64,000 nucleotides of DNA from Frigoribacterium sp. PvP032 (GTDB lineage Bacteria; Actinomycetota; Actinomycetes; Actinomycetales; Microbacteriaceae). Position 1 is the stretch's first letter, and each line of letters starts with the position of its first letter. Position numbers and translations under genes: made by a program. Positions 34,349 through 41,809 of this stretch are shown here, one piece after another. The stretch is from positions 2,935,762-2,999,761 of the forward strand of contig NZ_JAFIBM010000001.1 of the NCBI RefSeq assembly GCF_017833035.1, given 5' to 3'. The notes under the pieces are model-generated. The model ran no database searches. It was given only the letters and a program-made list of their open reading frames with translations, and was not told the origin of the DNA.

Positions 34349-35515
34349 CTAGTCGCCCTTCACGTTGACGATCTGCCGCAGCGTGTGGCGGATCGTCACG
34401 AGCTCGGCCGCGTCGGCCATCACCTGGTCGATCGGCTTGTACGCCGCGGGGATCTCGTCGAGGAAAGCGTCGGTGTCGCGGTACTCGATGCCCTCCATCG
34501 CGGTGCGGAGCTCGTCGTGCGTGAACTTCTTGCGGGCGGCGCTGCGCGAGTACGCCCGGCCGGCGCCGTGCGGCGACGACTCGAGGGCGACGGGGTTCCC
34601 CCTGCCCTCGACCACGTAGGAGGCGGTGCCCATGCTCCCGGGGATCAGCCCGGCCTGCCCCGCCCGCGCCGAGATGGCGCCCTTGCGGCTGAGCCAGACG
34701 TCCTTGCCGAAGTGCCGCTCGCGCTGCGTGAAGTTGTGGTGGCAGTTGATCCGCTCCTGCTCCTGCACGGGCGAGCCGACCCAGTCGGCGAACTGACGCA
34801 CCACCCTGTCCATCATCTCCTCGCGGTTGAGCAGGGCGAATCGCTGCGCCCAGCCGAGCTCGACGATGTAGCGGTCGAACTCGGCCGTGCCCTCGACCAG
34901 GTAGGCGAGGTCGGGGTCGGGCAGCGTGATCCACCACGTCTTCATCGCCGCCTGGGCGATCTCGATGTGCGCCTGGGCGATCTTGTTGCCGACGCCCCGG
35001 CTGCCCGAGTGCAGGAACAGCCAGACCGCATCCGTCTCGTCGAGGCTGACCTCGATGAAGTGGTTGCCGCTGCCCAGCGTGCCGAGCTGCAGCTGCCAGT
35101 TGCGGGCGTACGAGGCCGGGTCGAAGCCGGCCGCGGCCGCGAGCGCCTCGAGCTCGGCGACGCGCGGCTCCGCGGTCGCGACCACCTTGCGGTTGTAGGC
35201 GCCGGCCGAGGTCGGCACGGCCCGCTCGATCTGCTCGCGCAGCGGCTTGCGGTCGGTCGGCAGGTCGGCCGCCGTGAACTGCGTGCGCACGGCGATCATG
35301 CCGCAGCCGATGTCGACGCCGACGGCGGCCGGCATCACGGCGCCGAGCGTCGGGATCACCGACCCGACGGTGGCGCCGAGGCCCAGGTGGGCGTCGGGCA
35401 TCAGTGCGAGGTGCGGGTAGATGAACGGCATCGTCGACGTCGTCCTGGCCTGCTGCGCGGTCTTCTCCTCGAGCAGGCTCGCCCAGCTGAACAGCCGGGC
35501 AGTGATCTTCTCCAT
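34349..35515 (-). CDS. rtcB: RtcB RNA-splicing ligase family protein
   Basis: 388-residue GTP- and Mn-dependent RNA ligase joining 2',3'-cyclic phosphate or 3'-phosphate ends to 5'-OH ends. Hallmarks: MPDAHLGLGATVGSVIP, AAVGVDIGCGMIAVRT, LGTLGSGNHFIEVS, LHSGSRGVGNKI, INCHHNFTQRE, RKGAISAR, PGSMGTASYVVEG, and SSPHGAGRAYSRS with the guanylylated histidine. The ATG at 35513-35515 has GAGAGGACC upstream. A 44-codon ORF with an almost identical ribosome site lies 137 bp upstream on the same strand. No archease or RtcA gene is adjacent. Confidence 0.95.
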   Translation of the reverse strand: MEKITARLFSWASLLEEKTAQQARTTSTMPFIYPHLALMPDAHLGLGATVGSVIPTLGAVMPAAVGVDIGCGMIAVRTQFTAADLPTDRKPLREQIERAVPTSAGAYNRKVVATAEPRVAELEALAAAAGFDPASYARNWQLQLGTLGSGNHFIEVSLDETDAVWLFLHSGSRGVGNKIAQAHIEIAQAAMKTWWITLPDPDLAYLVEGTAEFDRYIVELGWAQRFALLNREEMMDRVVRQFADWVGSPVQEQERINCHHNFTQRERHFGKDVWLSRKGAISARAGQAGLIPGSMGTASYVVEGRGNPVALESSPHGAGRAYSRSAARKKFTHDELRTAMEGIEYRDTDAFLDEIPAAYKPIDQVMADAAELVTIRHTLRQIVNVKGD

Positions 35516-35651
35516 GGTCCTCTCGGTCCTCTGTGGGGTGGGGGTGTCGTCGTCCGGGGCGGACGGACGCACTCCGACCCTGCAGTGTCGGTGGATGCGA
35601 GAGATGCGCCCCGGCCCTCGTGGGCGCGGGGCGTCGGGTGACGCGGGCGGC

Positions 35652-35786
35652 CTACGAGAGGGTGTCGAGTTCGAGCACGGGCTGCTCCTGCTGCTCGTGC
35701 AGTGGGTGCTGCACGAGATACCAGGCAGGGTCACGGCCGTCGAGGAGGCGCGGTGCACGGATGTCGGTCAGTGTGCGGTTCGACAC
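35652..35786 (-). CDS. Small ORF (44 aa) upstream of rtcB
   Basis: GTG at 35784-35786 behind GAGAGGACC, the same ribosome-site sequence as rtcB. The product (SNRTLTDIRAPRLLDGRDPA... ending EQPVLELDTLS) is soluble and acidic at the end, with G/C-rich third positions consistent with coding. No family is recognised. It may be a small protein co-transcribed with rtcB or a leader ORF. Confidence 0.45.
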   Translation of the reverse strand: MSNRTLTDIRAPRLLDGRDPAWYLVQHPLHEQQEQPVLELDTLS

Positions 35787-35946
35787 GTGCGGTCCTCTCT
35801 CTCGGGGTGCTCGACGTCGACGAGGCGACGGGCGTGCCGACTGTCGGCACGAGAGGCGACAGTACAGCCCGGGCGTGTCGCTGTCCACATCCCGGGCGTG
35901 TCGCGGCGTCGGCGACGGCCGGCAGCCGGCAGCCGGCAGCCGACGG

Positions 35947-36609
35947 TCAGCGATCGGCGCGGGCGTGCCGGTCGAGGAACGCGAACACCTCCGAGTCGTC
36001 GACCCCCGGGAACGACCCCGTCGGCAGCGGCGACAGCACGTGCGCGTGCAGCCGCGCGCTCGGCCAGTCCCTCCCCTGCCACCGGCCCCGGACGTCCCCG
36101 TCCGGGCGGGTGCAGCAGGCCTCGTCGGGGCAGGTCGACGTCGTGCGCAGCGTCGTCTCGCGCCCCCGGAACCACGCCGCCTCGCGGAACGGCACGCCGA
36201 GCGTGATCGAGAAGGCGTCCGCACCGGTCGACCCGGTCTGGGTCGAGCACCAGAAGGTGCCCTCCGGCGTGTCCGTGTACTGGTGCAGCTCGGTCCTCCG
36301 GTTCTGTCGGTCGAACGCTCCGCGTGCGCTCCAGCGTCGGCAGACGACCTGCCCCTCGACCGCGCCCGTCACGTCGGCGGGCAGGCGCAGGCCGTCGTTC
36401 GCGTACGCCTTCTGCAGGGCCCCGTCGTCGGCCACGCGCAGGAAGTGCAGGGGCATGTCGAGGTGCGTCGTCGCGAGGTTCGTGATCCGCAGCGCGGCGG
36501 ACTCGTGGGTGGTCCCGAAGGCGTCGGTCCCGGAGCGCTCAGCTCGCCGCTCCCCCTCGGATGCGCTCCAGGTCGTGCCGCACACGGTCGGCGCATGTCC
36601 CGTCCGCAT
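35947..36609 (-). CDS. Hypothetical protein, last gene of the protease operon
   Basis: About 220 residues, start uncertain: in-frame ATG at 36609 or 36621 and GTG at 36585, all overlapping the end of the PrsW gene; the next ATG is inside conserved-looking sequence. The product is soluble with beta-rich segments (SAALRITNLATTHLDMPLHFLRVADDGALQKAYAND, TGAVEGQVVCRRWSARGAFDRQNRRTELHQYTD, GTFWCSTQTGSTGADAFSITLGVPFREAAWF) and a TCPDEACCTRPDG cysteine motif that could bind a metal. No family is recognised. Coupled translation with PrsW is likely. Confidence 0.62.
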   Translation of the reverse strand: MRTGHAPTVCGTTWSASEGERRAERSGTDAFGTTHESAALRITNLATTHLDMPLHFLRVADDGALQKAYANDGLRLPADVTGAVEGQVVCRRWSARGAFDRQNRRTELHQYTDTPEGTFWCSTQTGSTGADAFSITLGVPFREAAWFRGRETTLRTTSTCPDEACCTRPDGDVRGRWQGRDWPSARLHAHVLSPLPTGSFPGVDDSEVFAFLDRHARADR

Positions 36610-37771
36610 CGGGCACGGCATGTGCAAGGTCGCCGACGGCACGGAGCAGGGCGCCCCGAGCGCGCCTCTCCTGCCAGGTGACGCCGCGTCGGACGAACCT
36701 CCGCCTGGCGTGGCGCGTGCTGCACGCGGCGTCGGATTCCTCTCGGGTGATGACGCCCGTGGCCACCTCAGGGGCGAGGACGGTCCGCATGTCGTCCTTC
36801 TCCGGCCGCACCGCGAACCGGAAGACCAGGACGACGGCGACACCGACGGCAGCCATGATGCCCAGCTCCAGGACGATGCTCCAGTCCACGAAGGGGCCCA
36901 GGATGCCGCTGACGCTGTCCCACGCACTGTGGAAGAGCATCGCGAGCAGCATCAGACCGACACCGGGCAGGACTCGTCGCCGCTGGGCGGGGCTGCCGAT
37001 CAGGAGGAACAGGCCGGTGGCGAAGATCGCCGAGTAGGCGAGGTGCCCCGCGACGCCGGTCACGAGGCGGAGGACGAGGACGAAGAAGGCGGAGCGGAAG
37101 GGGTCGGTCCCGAACTGCGCGCCAGCACTCTGGGTGACGTAGAGCAGATCCTCGACGACCTCGAAGCCGAGTCCGATGAACGCCCCCAGGATGAACGCGT
37201 CGAAGGTGGTGCGGATGACGCGTGACGCGAGCGTGATGAGGAGGACGAGCCCGATGCCCTTGGAGAACTCCTCGGTGACGGGGGCGGTGAGCCCGGCGCC
37301 CCAGTCGGCGGCGAATGCCTGGCCGAAGTTCTTGCCCCACAACGTCAAGACCGCGTCGTTGGCCTGGATGGCGAAGAAGAAAGTGGCCGCGAGGCCTCCC
37401 CACACCACGGCGTGCACCGCGAGCGCGGCAGGCAAGGTCGAGTAGCGGTCCATCGTGTGGGTGATCCACCAGCAGAGCGCGGCGTAGAGCGCCAGCATGA
37501 AGCCGTCGATCACGACCGTGGAGGCGAAGGGACGCGCGGCACTGCCGAACACGGTGGCGGCGTGCCACGCTCCGCCCAGCGCGAGCACCCAGAAGACCCA
37601 GAAGGCCGCGTTGCGAGGCTGGTAGACCGTGAAGCGCTCGCCCCAGCCGGATCGTGCGACGACTTCGGCCCGTGCGTCACGGAGGAGCCTGAGCTCGGCA
37701 GTCGACACGGCGGCAGCGGCACGAGAACCGTCGTCCGCACGTCGGCGCGGCCAGAAGTCCAGGCGGATCAT
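36539..37771 (-). CDS. PrsW-family intramembrane metalloprotease
   Basis: 410-residue multi-pass protease of the PrsW/CPBP superfamily. Metal-site motifs lie on membrane helices: EEFSKGIGL (EExxK), FIGLGFEVVEDLLY (FxxxE) and FHSAWDSVSG (HxxxD). At least seven hydrophobic segments lie between ~55 and ~320. A ~95-residue soluble, Arg-rich C-terminus follows. PrsW cleaves anti-sigma factors in Bacillus; the target here is unknown. The start overlaps the upstream gene's stop (ATGA) and the 3' end overlaps the next gene. It forms an operon with a single-pass protein and a CPBP protease. Confidence 0.88.
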   Translation of the reverse strand: MIRLDFWPRRRADDGSRAAAAVSTAELRLLRDARAEVVARSGWGERFTVYQPRNAAFWVFWVLALGGAWHAATVFGSAARPFASTVVIDGFMLALYAALCWWITHTMDRYSTLPAALAVHAVVWGGLAATFFFAIQANDAVLTLWGKNFGQAFAADWGAGLTAPVTEEFSKGIGLVLLITLASRVIRTTFDAFILGAFIGLGFEVVEDLLYVTQSAGAQFGTDPFRSAFFVLVLRLVTGVAGHLAYSAIFATGLFLLIGSPAQRRRVLPGVGLMLLAMLFHSAWDSVSGILGPFVDWSIVLELGIMAAVGVAVVLVFRFAVRPEKDDMRTVLAPEVATGVITREESDAACSTRHARRRFVRRGVTWQERRARGALLRAVGDLAHAVPDADGTCADRVRHDLERIRGGAAS

Positions 37772-38397
37772 GCGGGCACCTCCACGACCTGGATGCTCGA
37801 CAGTGCGGCGCCGATCAGGTCCGCCCTGGTCGTCGGGGTGTCCGCCGGTGTGCGGACGACTACCTCGATGCCGACCCCGTCGACGGTGAACGCCGCGATC
37901 GCGCCGTCCGCGCCGACGTCCTGGAACTCGCTGATCACGCCAGGGATGCCCGACGCGGTCGTCAGCGAGCTCGCTGCGCCCCTGATGGCCATGGCGCTGT
38001 CGCCCCGGTCGATGTCACGGATCTGTTCGAGCAGCTGCTCGGGTGTGCCCGAGAAGTCGTCGGCGGTGACCGAGATCGAGGTGGACCCGGTGAACACCGC
38101 CGCCGTGTCGGGGTAGCTGCCTCCCGCGGGCAGCGCGTCGGTCAGGACACCCTGGCTGATCCCCCAGCCGGCCGGGGGCGTGAACTGCACGCCGGTGCCG
38201 AGGGTCATCGTCTGCCCTGCGGGGACGGTCTCCTCGTAGGACACCAGGGAGTCGACCCAGGGGATGCCCCAGTGCATGACGGCCGCGGAGGCCAGGACGA
38301 TTCCGGCGGGCAGCAGGGTCTTCGGGTCCATGCCGGCGAAGCGCCGGTCGGCCGGCACCCAGCGGTCGACGCTCTCGTCAGTGGTCGAGGTCGTCAT
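37768..38397 (-). CDS. Single-pass membrane protein with extracytoplasmic domain
   Basis: 209 residues: a cytoplasmic start, one membrane segment near ~30-48 (LLPAGIVLASAAVMHWGIPWV), and a ~150-residue external domain with alternating strands (TMTLGTGVQFTPPAGW, SISVTADDFSGTPEQLLEQIRDI, IAAFTVDGVGIEVVVRTPA). The shape resembles small lipid- or stress-sensing anchors. It sits between two intramembrane proteases and overlaps PrsW, so it may be a substrate or partner; that is inference only. Confidence 0.72.
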   Translation of the reverse strand: MTTSTTDESVDRWVPADRRFAGMDPKTLLPAGIVLASAAVMHWGIPWVDSLVSYEETVPAGQTMTLGTGVQFTPPAGWGISQGVLTDALPAGGSYPDTAAVFTGSTSISVTADDFSGTPEQLLEQIRDIDRGDSAMAIRGAASSLTTASGIPGVISEFQDVGADGAIAAFTVDGVGIEVVVRTPADTPTTRADLIGAALSSIQVVEVPA

Positions 38398-38440
38398 CGA
38401 CGTGTCCGATCTCTTCGTGGTGCGTCTCGCTCAGATCGGG

Positions 38441-39280
38441 TCAGGCGAGGCGACCACGATCTACCGGCGCAGGCTGCCGGTGATGTGCCGCACGGCGTTC
38501 GGTCAGGAGGAAGACGACGAGCAGGACGACGCCGACGAGGACGAGGACGATGTTGCCGAGCTGGGCCAGTGAACCCACGCTGCTCTGCAGCGGGTAGGCG
38601 CCCTGCATGAAGACGCTCGGGTCGGTGCTCGCGTGCAGCAGTATCGGAGCGATGATCGTTCCGGTCACCCGCAGGGCGAGGTACATGCAGAGGCCGAAGA
38701 AGAACGTGTAGAGCATCTGCAGCACGGTGGGGACCAGCGCCTGACCGGTGAAGAGGTTGGTCGCGTGCAGCAGCGAGAACAACGCCGCGGAGACGAGCCC
38801 GACGGCGAGCTCGGAACGGCCGGCCGATCGCATGACGCGGACAACGTACCCACGAGTCAGCACTTCCTCCGAGAAGCCGATGACCAGTCCCGCCAGGAGC
38901 CACGCGGCGGCCCAGTCGAAGCCTGCAGCGTCGTAGTCGATGCTCGCGAAGCGCAGCACGTTGAAGAGCAGCACGACGGCGACGGCGATCCACATCCAGC
39001 CTCGGCCCGGGACGTCCTGCCGCGCGAAGAGGCCTCTCAGCCAGCCCAGGCTGGCACCGAAGCCGACCAGGATCAGGCTGCCGATCAGGACCGGGACGAC
39101 GATGAGGACGAGGACGTAGCTGGCTGAGCCGGCGTCGCCGATGAACGGCACGAACGGGGCCATGAGGAGCGACGCGGGCTCATAGATGGCGAGGTAGCCG
39201 ACGGCGAGGATCAACGCCTTCCACCATCGACCCTGCTCCCAGAACCGCGTCCACCCTGATCGTGCAGCAGCTTCTTCCAT
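38441..39280 (-). CDS. CPBP-family intramembrane metalloprotease
   Basis: 279-residue Abi/CAAX-protease-type membrane protein. Motif 1 is GFSEEVLTRGYVVR (EExxxR), motif 2 FSLLHATN, and motif 3 ILLHASTDPS. About eight hydrophobic segments. CPBP proteins include prenyl-protein proteases and bacteriocin self-immunity factors. It is the first gene of the minus-strand operon 39280-35947. A dyad GGTTGA-N7-TCAACC lies 13 bases upstream of its start. Confidence 0.87.
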   Translation of the reverse strand: MEEAAARSGWTRFWEQGRWWKALILAVGYLAIYEPASLLMAPFVPFIGDAGSASYVLVLIVVPVLIGSLILVGFGASLGWLRGLFARQDVPGRGWMWIAVAVVLLFNVLRFASIDYDAAGFDWAAAWLLAGLVIGFSEEVLTRGYVVRVMRSAGRSELAVGLVSAALFSLLHATNLFTGQALVPTVLQMLYTFFFGLCMYLALRVTGTIIAPILLHASTDPSVFMQGAYPLQSSVGSLAQLGNIVLVLVGVVLLVVFLLTERRAAHHRQPAPVDRGRLA

Positions 39281-39292
39281 GATCCATCCCTT

Positions 39293-39311
39293 GGTTGAGG
39301 TTCAGTCAACC
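39293..39311. promoter_or_regulatory. Dyad GGTTGA-ggttcag-TCAACC upstream of the CPBP gene
   Basis: Six-base perfect arms with a seven-base spacer, 13 bases before the CPBP start. It is a candidate operator for the protease operon. Further upstream are two G runs (39343-39350, 39354-39361) and a GCGCAG hexamer repeat (39418-39448) of no clear function. Confidence 0.4.
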
Positions 39312-39497
39312 ATCAGCTTCGGGGACGATTCAAGTTGATGTCGGGGGGGGCGAGGGGGGGGCGAGGCGAGGATCCGTCTCCGCGGTGCTCTCCTGCGTGC
39401 CGATCATGGTCGAACGGCGCAGGCACAGGCGCAGGCGCAGGCGCCCGACGGGGAGACACGGCCCAGAAGGGGTGCAGTGAGCGTCAGCGAAGGGGGG

Positions 39498-39569
39498 TGC
39501 CCCTGGAGGGACTCGAACCCCCAACCCTTTCCTTAGGACGGAACTGCTCTTCCATTGAGCTACAGAGGC
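39498..39569 (-). tRNA. tRNA-Arg (anticodon CCT)
   Basis: A 72-nt cloverleaf. Acceptor arm GCCTCTG pairs with CAGGGGC, D-arm GCTCAATGGAAGAGC, anticodon stem TTCC/GGAA with loop GTCCTAA, and T-arm GGGGGTTCGAGTCCCTC. The anticodon CCT reads AGG, a rare codon in this high-GC genome. The CCA end is not encoded. Confidence 0.95.
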
Positions 39570-39630
39570 TGACCGGGTGAGTCTACCGAACCCGCACCTC
39601 CTGCTGCCCGCCCCTCCTCGGGACGCCGGA

Positions 39631-39690
39631 GAACCTCGTTCCGTTCAAAGAACCGCGTTGCACAGTAGTTCTTTGAACGGAACGTGGTTC
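39631..39690. repeat. 23-bp inverted repeat between tRNA-Arg and HNH gene
   Basis: The left arm begins GAACCTCGTTCCGTTC and ends AAAGAAC (39631-39653); the right arm (39668-39690) is its reverse complement except for one base. The loop is 14 bases. It lies 33 bp past the HNH stop on the minus strand and could be a terminator, but the arms are less GC-rich than local terminators and symmetrical beyond what termination needs. Confidence 0.6.
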
Positions 39691-39722
39691 GCAAGGGCAA
39701 CCCGGCAGCTACGGCGCACGGC

Positions 39723-40217
39723 TCACGCCGCGGCGAGGAACTCGTCCCACTCCGCCTGCGGCCGGTCGGTGCCGCGCACGACCCAGCCGACGCCGTGCGG
39801 CGCCTTCGGCTGCCAGCGCAGCGTCCAGCCCATCTCGGCCGGCGTCCGGTCGCTCTTGACGTTGTTGCAGCGGAGGCAGCACGCGACCAGGTTCTCCCAG
39901 CTGTCCGCGCCTCCTCGCGACCGCGGCTGCACGTGGTCGATCGTCGACGCCGACCGGCCGCAGTACGCGCAGTGGTGCGCGTCGCGGCGCAGCACCCCGC
40001 GGCGCGAGACGGGCACGGTGCGGCCGTGCGGGATGCGGACGTAGCGCGTCAGGACGATCACCGACGGGCGGTCGTAGGCGAACCCGGCGCCGAGCACGGG
40101 GTGGTCGGCGTCGGCCGAGACGACCGTCGCCTTCTGGGTCATGACGAGCACGAGGGCCCGACGGAACGACACGACGGCGAGGGGCTCGAAGCCGGCGTTG
40201 AGGACGAGAGTGCGCAT
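39723..40217 (-). CDS. HNH endonuclease
   Basis: 164-residue HNH nuclease of the type common in actinobacteria. The N-terminal domain MRTLVLNAGFEPLAVVSFRRALVLVMTQKA precedes the nuclease fold with zinc ligands CAYCG and CLRCN, catalytic STIDHVQPRSRGG and ENLVACCLRCNN. The ATG at 40215-40217 has GAAAGGGAAAGC upstream and matches the usual family start. Upstream on the same strand are a 24-codon ORF and an intrinsic terminator (40306-40404), suggesting attenuation control. The cellular role of this family is not settled. Confidence 0.9.
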   Translation of the reverse strand: MRTLVLNAGFEPLAVVSFRRALVLVMTQKATVVSADADHPVLGAGFAYDRPSVIVLTRYVRIPHGRTVPVSRRGVLRRDAHHCAYCGRSASTIDHVQPRSRGGADSWENLVACCLRCNNVKSDRTPAEMGWTLRWQPKAPHGVGWVVRGTDRPQAEWDEFLAAA

Positions 40218-40305
40218 GCTTTCCCTTTCGAAGCACCCTGGACGGCTTCCAGGGATTCGACTGCTCTCGGGGCAGCGGGGGCCAGCAGGCCGCCGGGACG
40301 AGAAA

Positions 40306-40329
40306 AGCACCGTCACGGATGACGGTGCT
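40306..40329 (-). terminator. Intrinsic terminator ahead of the HNH gene (attenuator)
   Basis: A perfect 10-bp stem, AGCACCGTCA with TGACGGTGCT, and a four-base loop, followed on the minus strand by TTTTCTC. It is the clearest T-tract terminator in the window. It begins at the base next to the stop codon of the small leader ORF and lies ~90 bp upstream of the HNH start. Confidence 0.85.
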
Positions 40330-40404
40330 CTATCGAACGGCGGTGTGTCGTATGTGCTCGTGCGACAGCGCACCCATGGTGCGGGTGGCTGTCGTGCGGC
40401 TCAT
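40330..40404 (-). CDS. 24-codon leader ORF before the HNH gene
   Basis: ATG at 40402-40404 behind CCAGGAGCGTCAC, stop TAG at 40330-40332. The peptide is MSRTTATRTMGA then LSHEHIRHTAVR, rich in Thr, Arg and His. It uses codons rare in this genome (ATA, ACA, CGA), three of them in the last eight codons, which suits ribosome pausing. The stop codon abuts the terminator stem. This is the layout of a translation-dependent attenuator; the signal sensed is unknown. Confidence 0.55.
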   Translation of the reverse strand: MSRTTATRTMGALSHEHIRHTAVR

Positions 40405-40454
40405 GTGACGCTCCTGGTCTCAGCGGAACTCCGAGATCGCCAGGTTAACCCGCG

Positions 40455-40486
40455 AGAGCCGCCCTGCCTAGGGGCGGGGCGGCTCT
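40455..40486 (-). terminator. Hairpin terminator after the NlpC/P60 gene
   Basis: AGAGCCGCCC pairs perfectly with GGGCGGCTCT around a 12-base loop, 60 bases past the minus-strand NlpC/P60 stop. It separates that gene from the leader-ORF/HNH transcript. Confidence 0.65.
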
Positions 40487-40546
40487 TCACTGCTCGTTCA
40501 CTGCTGCCCGGCCGACAGCCGAGACGAGGAGGCGCGCAGCAGTCCC

Positions 40547-41572
40547 CTAGACGGCGTAGCGCACGTAGTGCACCGCGCTGGTCCAGAGCGGGCGCACGCT
40601 GACGAACCCGCCGGGCTTCGGCGCGTCGAGGATCATCCCGTTGCCGGCGTAGAAGCCGTCGTGCGAGCCGTCGTTGAACACGACGACGTCGCCGGGGCGA
40701 GCCTCGGCGGCCGAGATGGTCGTGCCCAGTGCGCCCTGCCGAGGGACCGAGTGCGGCAGCGAGACGCCGAACTTCGCGTAGACGTACATGATGAAGCCCG
40801 AGCAGTCGAAGCCCGCGGGCGTGGCGCCGCCGAAGACGTAGGGCGTGCCGACGTACTGCAGGGCGGCCTGGTAGACGGCTGCCTGGCCCGTCGAGCCGGA
40901 CGACGCGATGGCCTCGGTGGCCATCGAGCGCGACGACGTGCCGACGGAGCCCGCGGTGCCGGCGGAGGCGGACGACGACGTGGCTGCGGCAGCTGCGGCG
41001 CTCGCACGGTCGGCCTCCTGCTGCGCGGCGAGGGCCGTGGCCGCCGCTGCGGCGTCGAGGGTGGCCTGCGACGTGGCCGACCAGTCGGCACGGGTGGCGT
41101 CGGCCCCCGTCGCTGCAGCGTCCACGGCGAGCGTCTGGCCACCGGCCACCCTGGCGTCCGTGGCGGCGGCGGCTGCTGCCTCGCTCGTGGCCGGCTCGTC
41201 CTGGTCGAGTGCGAAGGCGGGCAGCGCCACCGTGCCGAAGAGCCCGGCGGTGACGGTCATGACCGTCACGCTGACGACGCTGCGACGGACGGACAGGCGC
41301 GAACGGGCGGCGGGCACGGCGGCTGCGGTCGCCGAGGCGTGGTGCTCGGCGGCACGGCGAGCGATGAGCTCGGACCGCAGCACGCGACGTGCGGCGGGGG
41401 CAGCCGACGAGCCGCGACGCCCGGAGGCGGCACCTGCGGCAGCCGCCTCGGCACGACGGAGGGAGGCGCGGGTGGGGAACTCGCCGGAGTCGGCACGCTG
41501 GGCTGCGCTGCCGCCTCCTTCGGGGGGAAGAACGGGAGTGGTCAAGAGGTCGGGTCTCCTGCGTCTCGTCAC
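40547..41572 (-). CDS. NlpC/P60 family peptidoglycan endopeptidase (C40)
   Basis: 341-residue secreted or membrane-anchored hydrolase cutting peptidoglycan stem peptides. An Ala-rich cytoplasmic N-terminus (~95 residues) leads to a membrane/signal segment (VVSVTVMTVTAGLFGTVALPAFALDQ), a long Ala/Ser/Thr linker, and the C40 domain: YQAALQYVGTPYVFGGATPAGFDCSGFIMYVYAKFG (catalytic Cys), LPHSVPRQ, ARPGDVVVFNDGSHDGFYAGNGMILDAP (His), then VHYVRY. The GTG at 41570-41572 has no ribosome site; a TTG at 41543-41545 with AGGAG ten bases upstream would remove nine residues and may be the real start. A structured leader precedes it. Confidence 0.87.
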   Translation of the reverse strand: MTRRRRPDLLTTPVLPPEGGGSAAQRADSGEFPTRASLRRAEAAAAGAASGRRGSSAAPAARRVLRSELIARRAAEHHASATAAAVPAARSRLSVRRSVVSVTVMTVTAGLFGTVALPAFALDQDEPATSEAAAAAATDARVAGGQTLAVDAAATGADATRADWSATSQATLDAAAAATALAAQQEADRASAAAAAATSSSASAGTAGSVGTSSRSMATEAIASSGSTGQAAVYQAALQYVGTPYVFGGATPAGFDCSGFIMYVYAKFGVSLPHSVPRQGALGTTISAAEARPGDVVVFNDGSHDGFYAGNGMILDAPKPGGFVSVRPLWTSAVHYVRYAV

Positions 41573-41606
41573 CCTAGGGAGGTGCTCCGTCCGACGTCAG
41601 ATCGCC

Positions 41607-41708
41607 TTCTCGCGGCAGGAGACGGATGCACGAGACGTCCTGCCACGGGCCCCACGGCCGGATTCCTGGCTCGGGGACCCTGCGACGTTACGTCATCCCT
41701 GCCGAGAA
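41607..41708 (-). promoter_or_regulatory. Candidate structured 5' leader of the NlpC/P60 mRNA
   Basis: In the minus-strand transcript, TTCTCGGCAGG (41708-41698) pairs with CCTGCCGCGAGAA (41619-41607) with a two-base bulge, closing a ~100-nt GC-rich region with smaller internal stems. Actinobacterial cell-wall hydrolases are often under c-di-AMP riboswitches, but the ydaO consensus was not recognised here. A perfect ATTCGT-C-ACGAAT dyad at 41727-41739 lies upstream and may be an operator. Confidence 0.35.
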
Positions 41709-41809
41709 ATCATCCTCGAGAGGGACATTCGTCACGAATTGGTAACATCCATTGCGTCAGCAGTGCGCAAGCCGTACGCGTCCTGGGAACGAGCCCTGCG
41801 AAGGAGGCG

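Noticed and set aside
39498..39690. tRNA-Arg as an integration site of a mobile element
   Set aside because: No integrase, no direct repeat of the tRNA 3' end and no foreign gene block were found nearby.
41573..41757. Calling the NlpC/P60 leader a c-di-AMP (ydaO) riboswitch
   Set aside because: The conserved ydaO sequence blocks could not be recognised, so it is kept only as a candidate structured leader.
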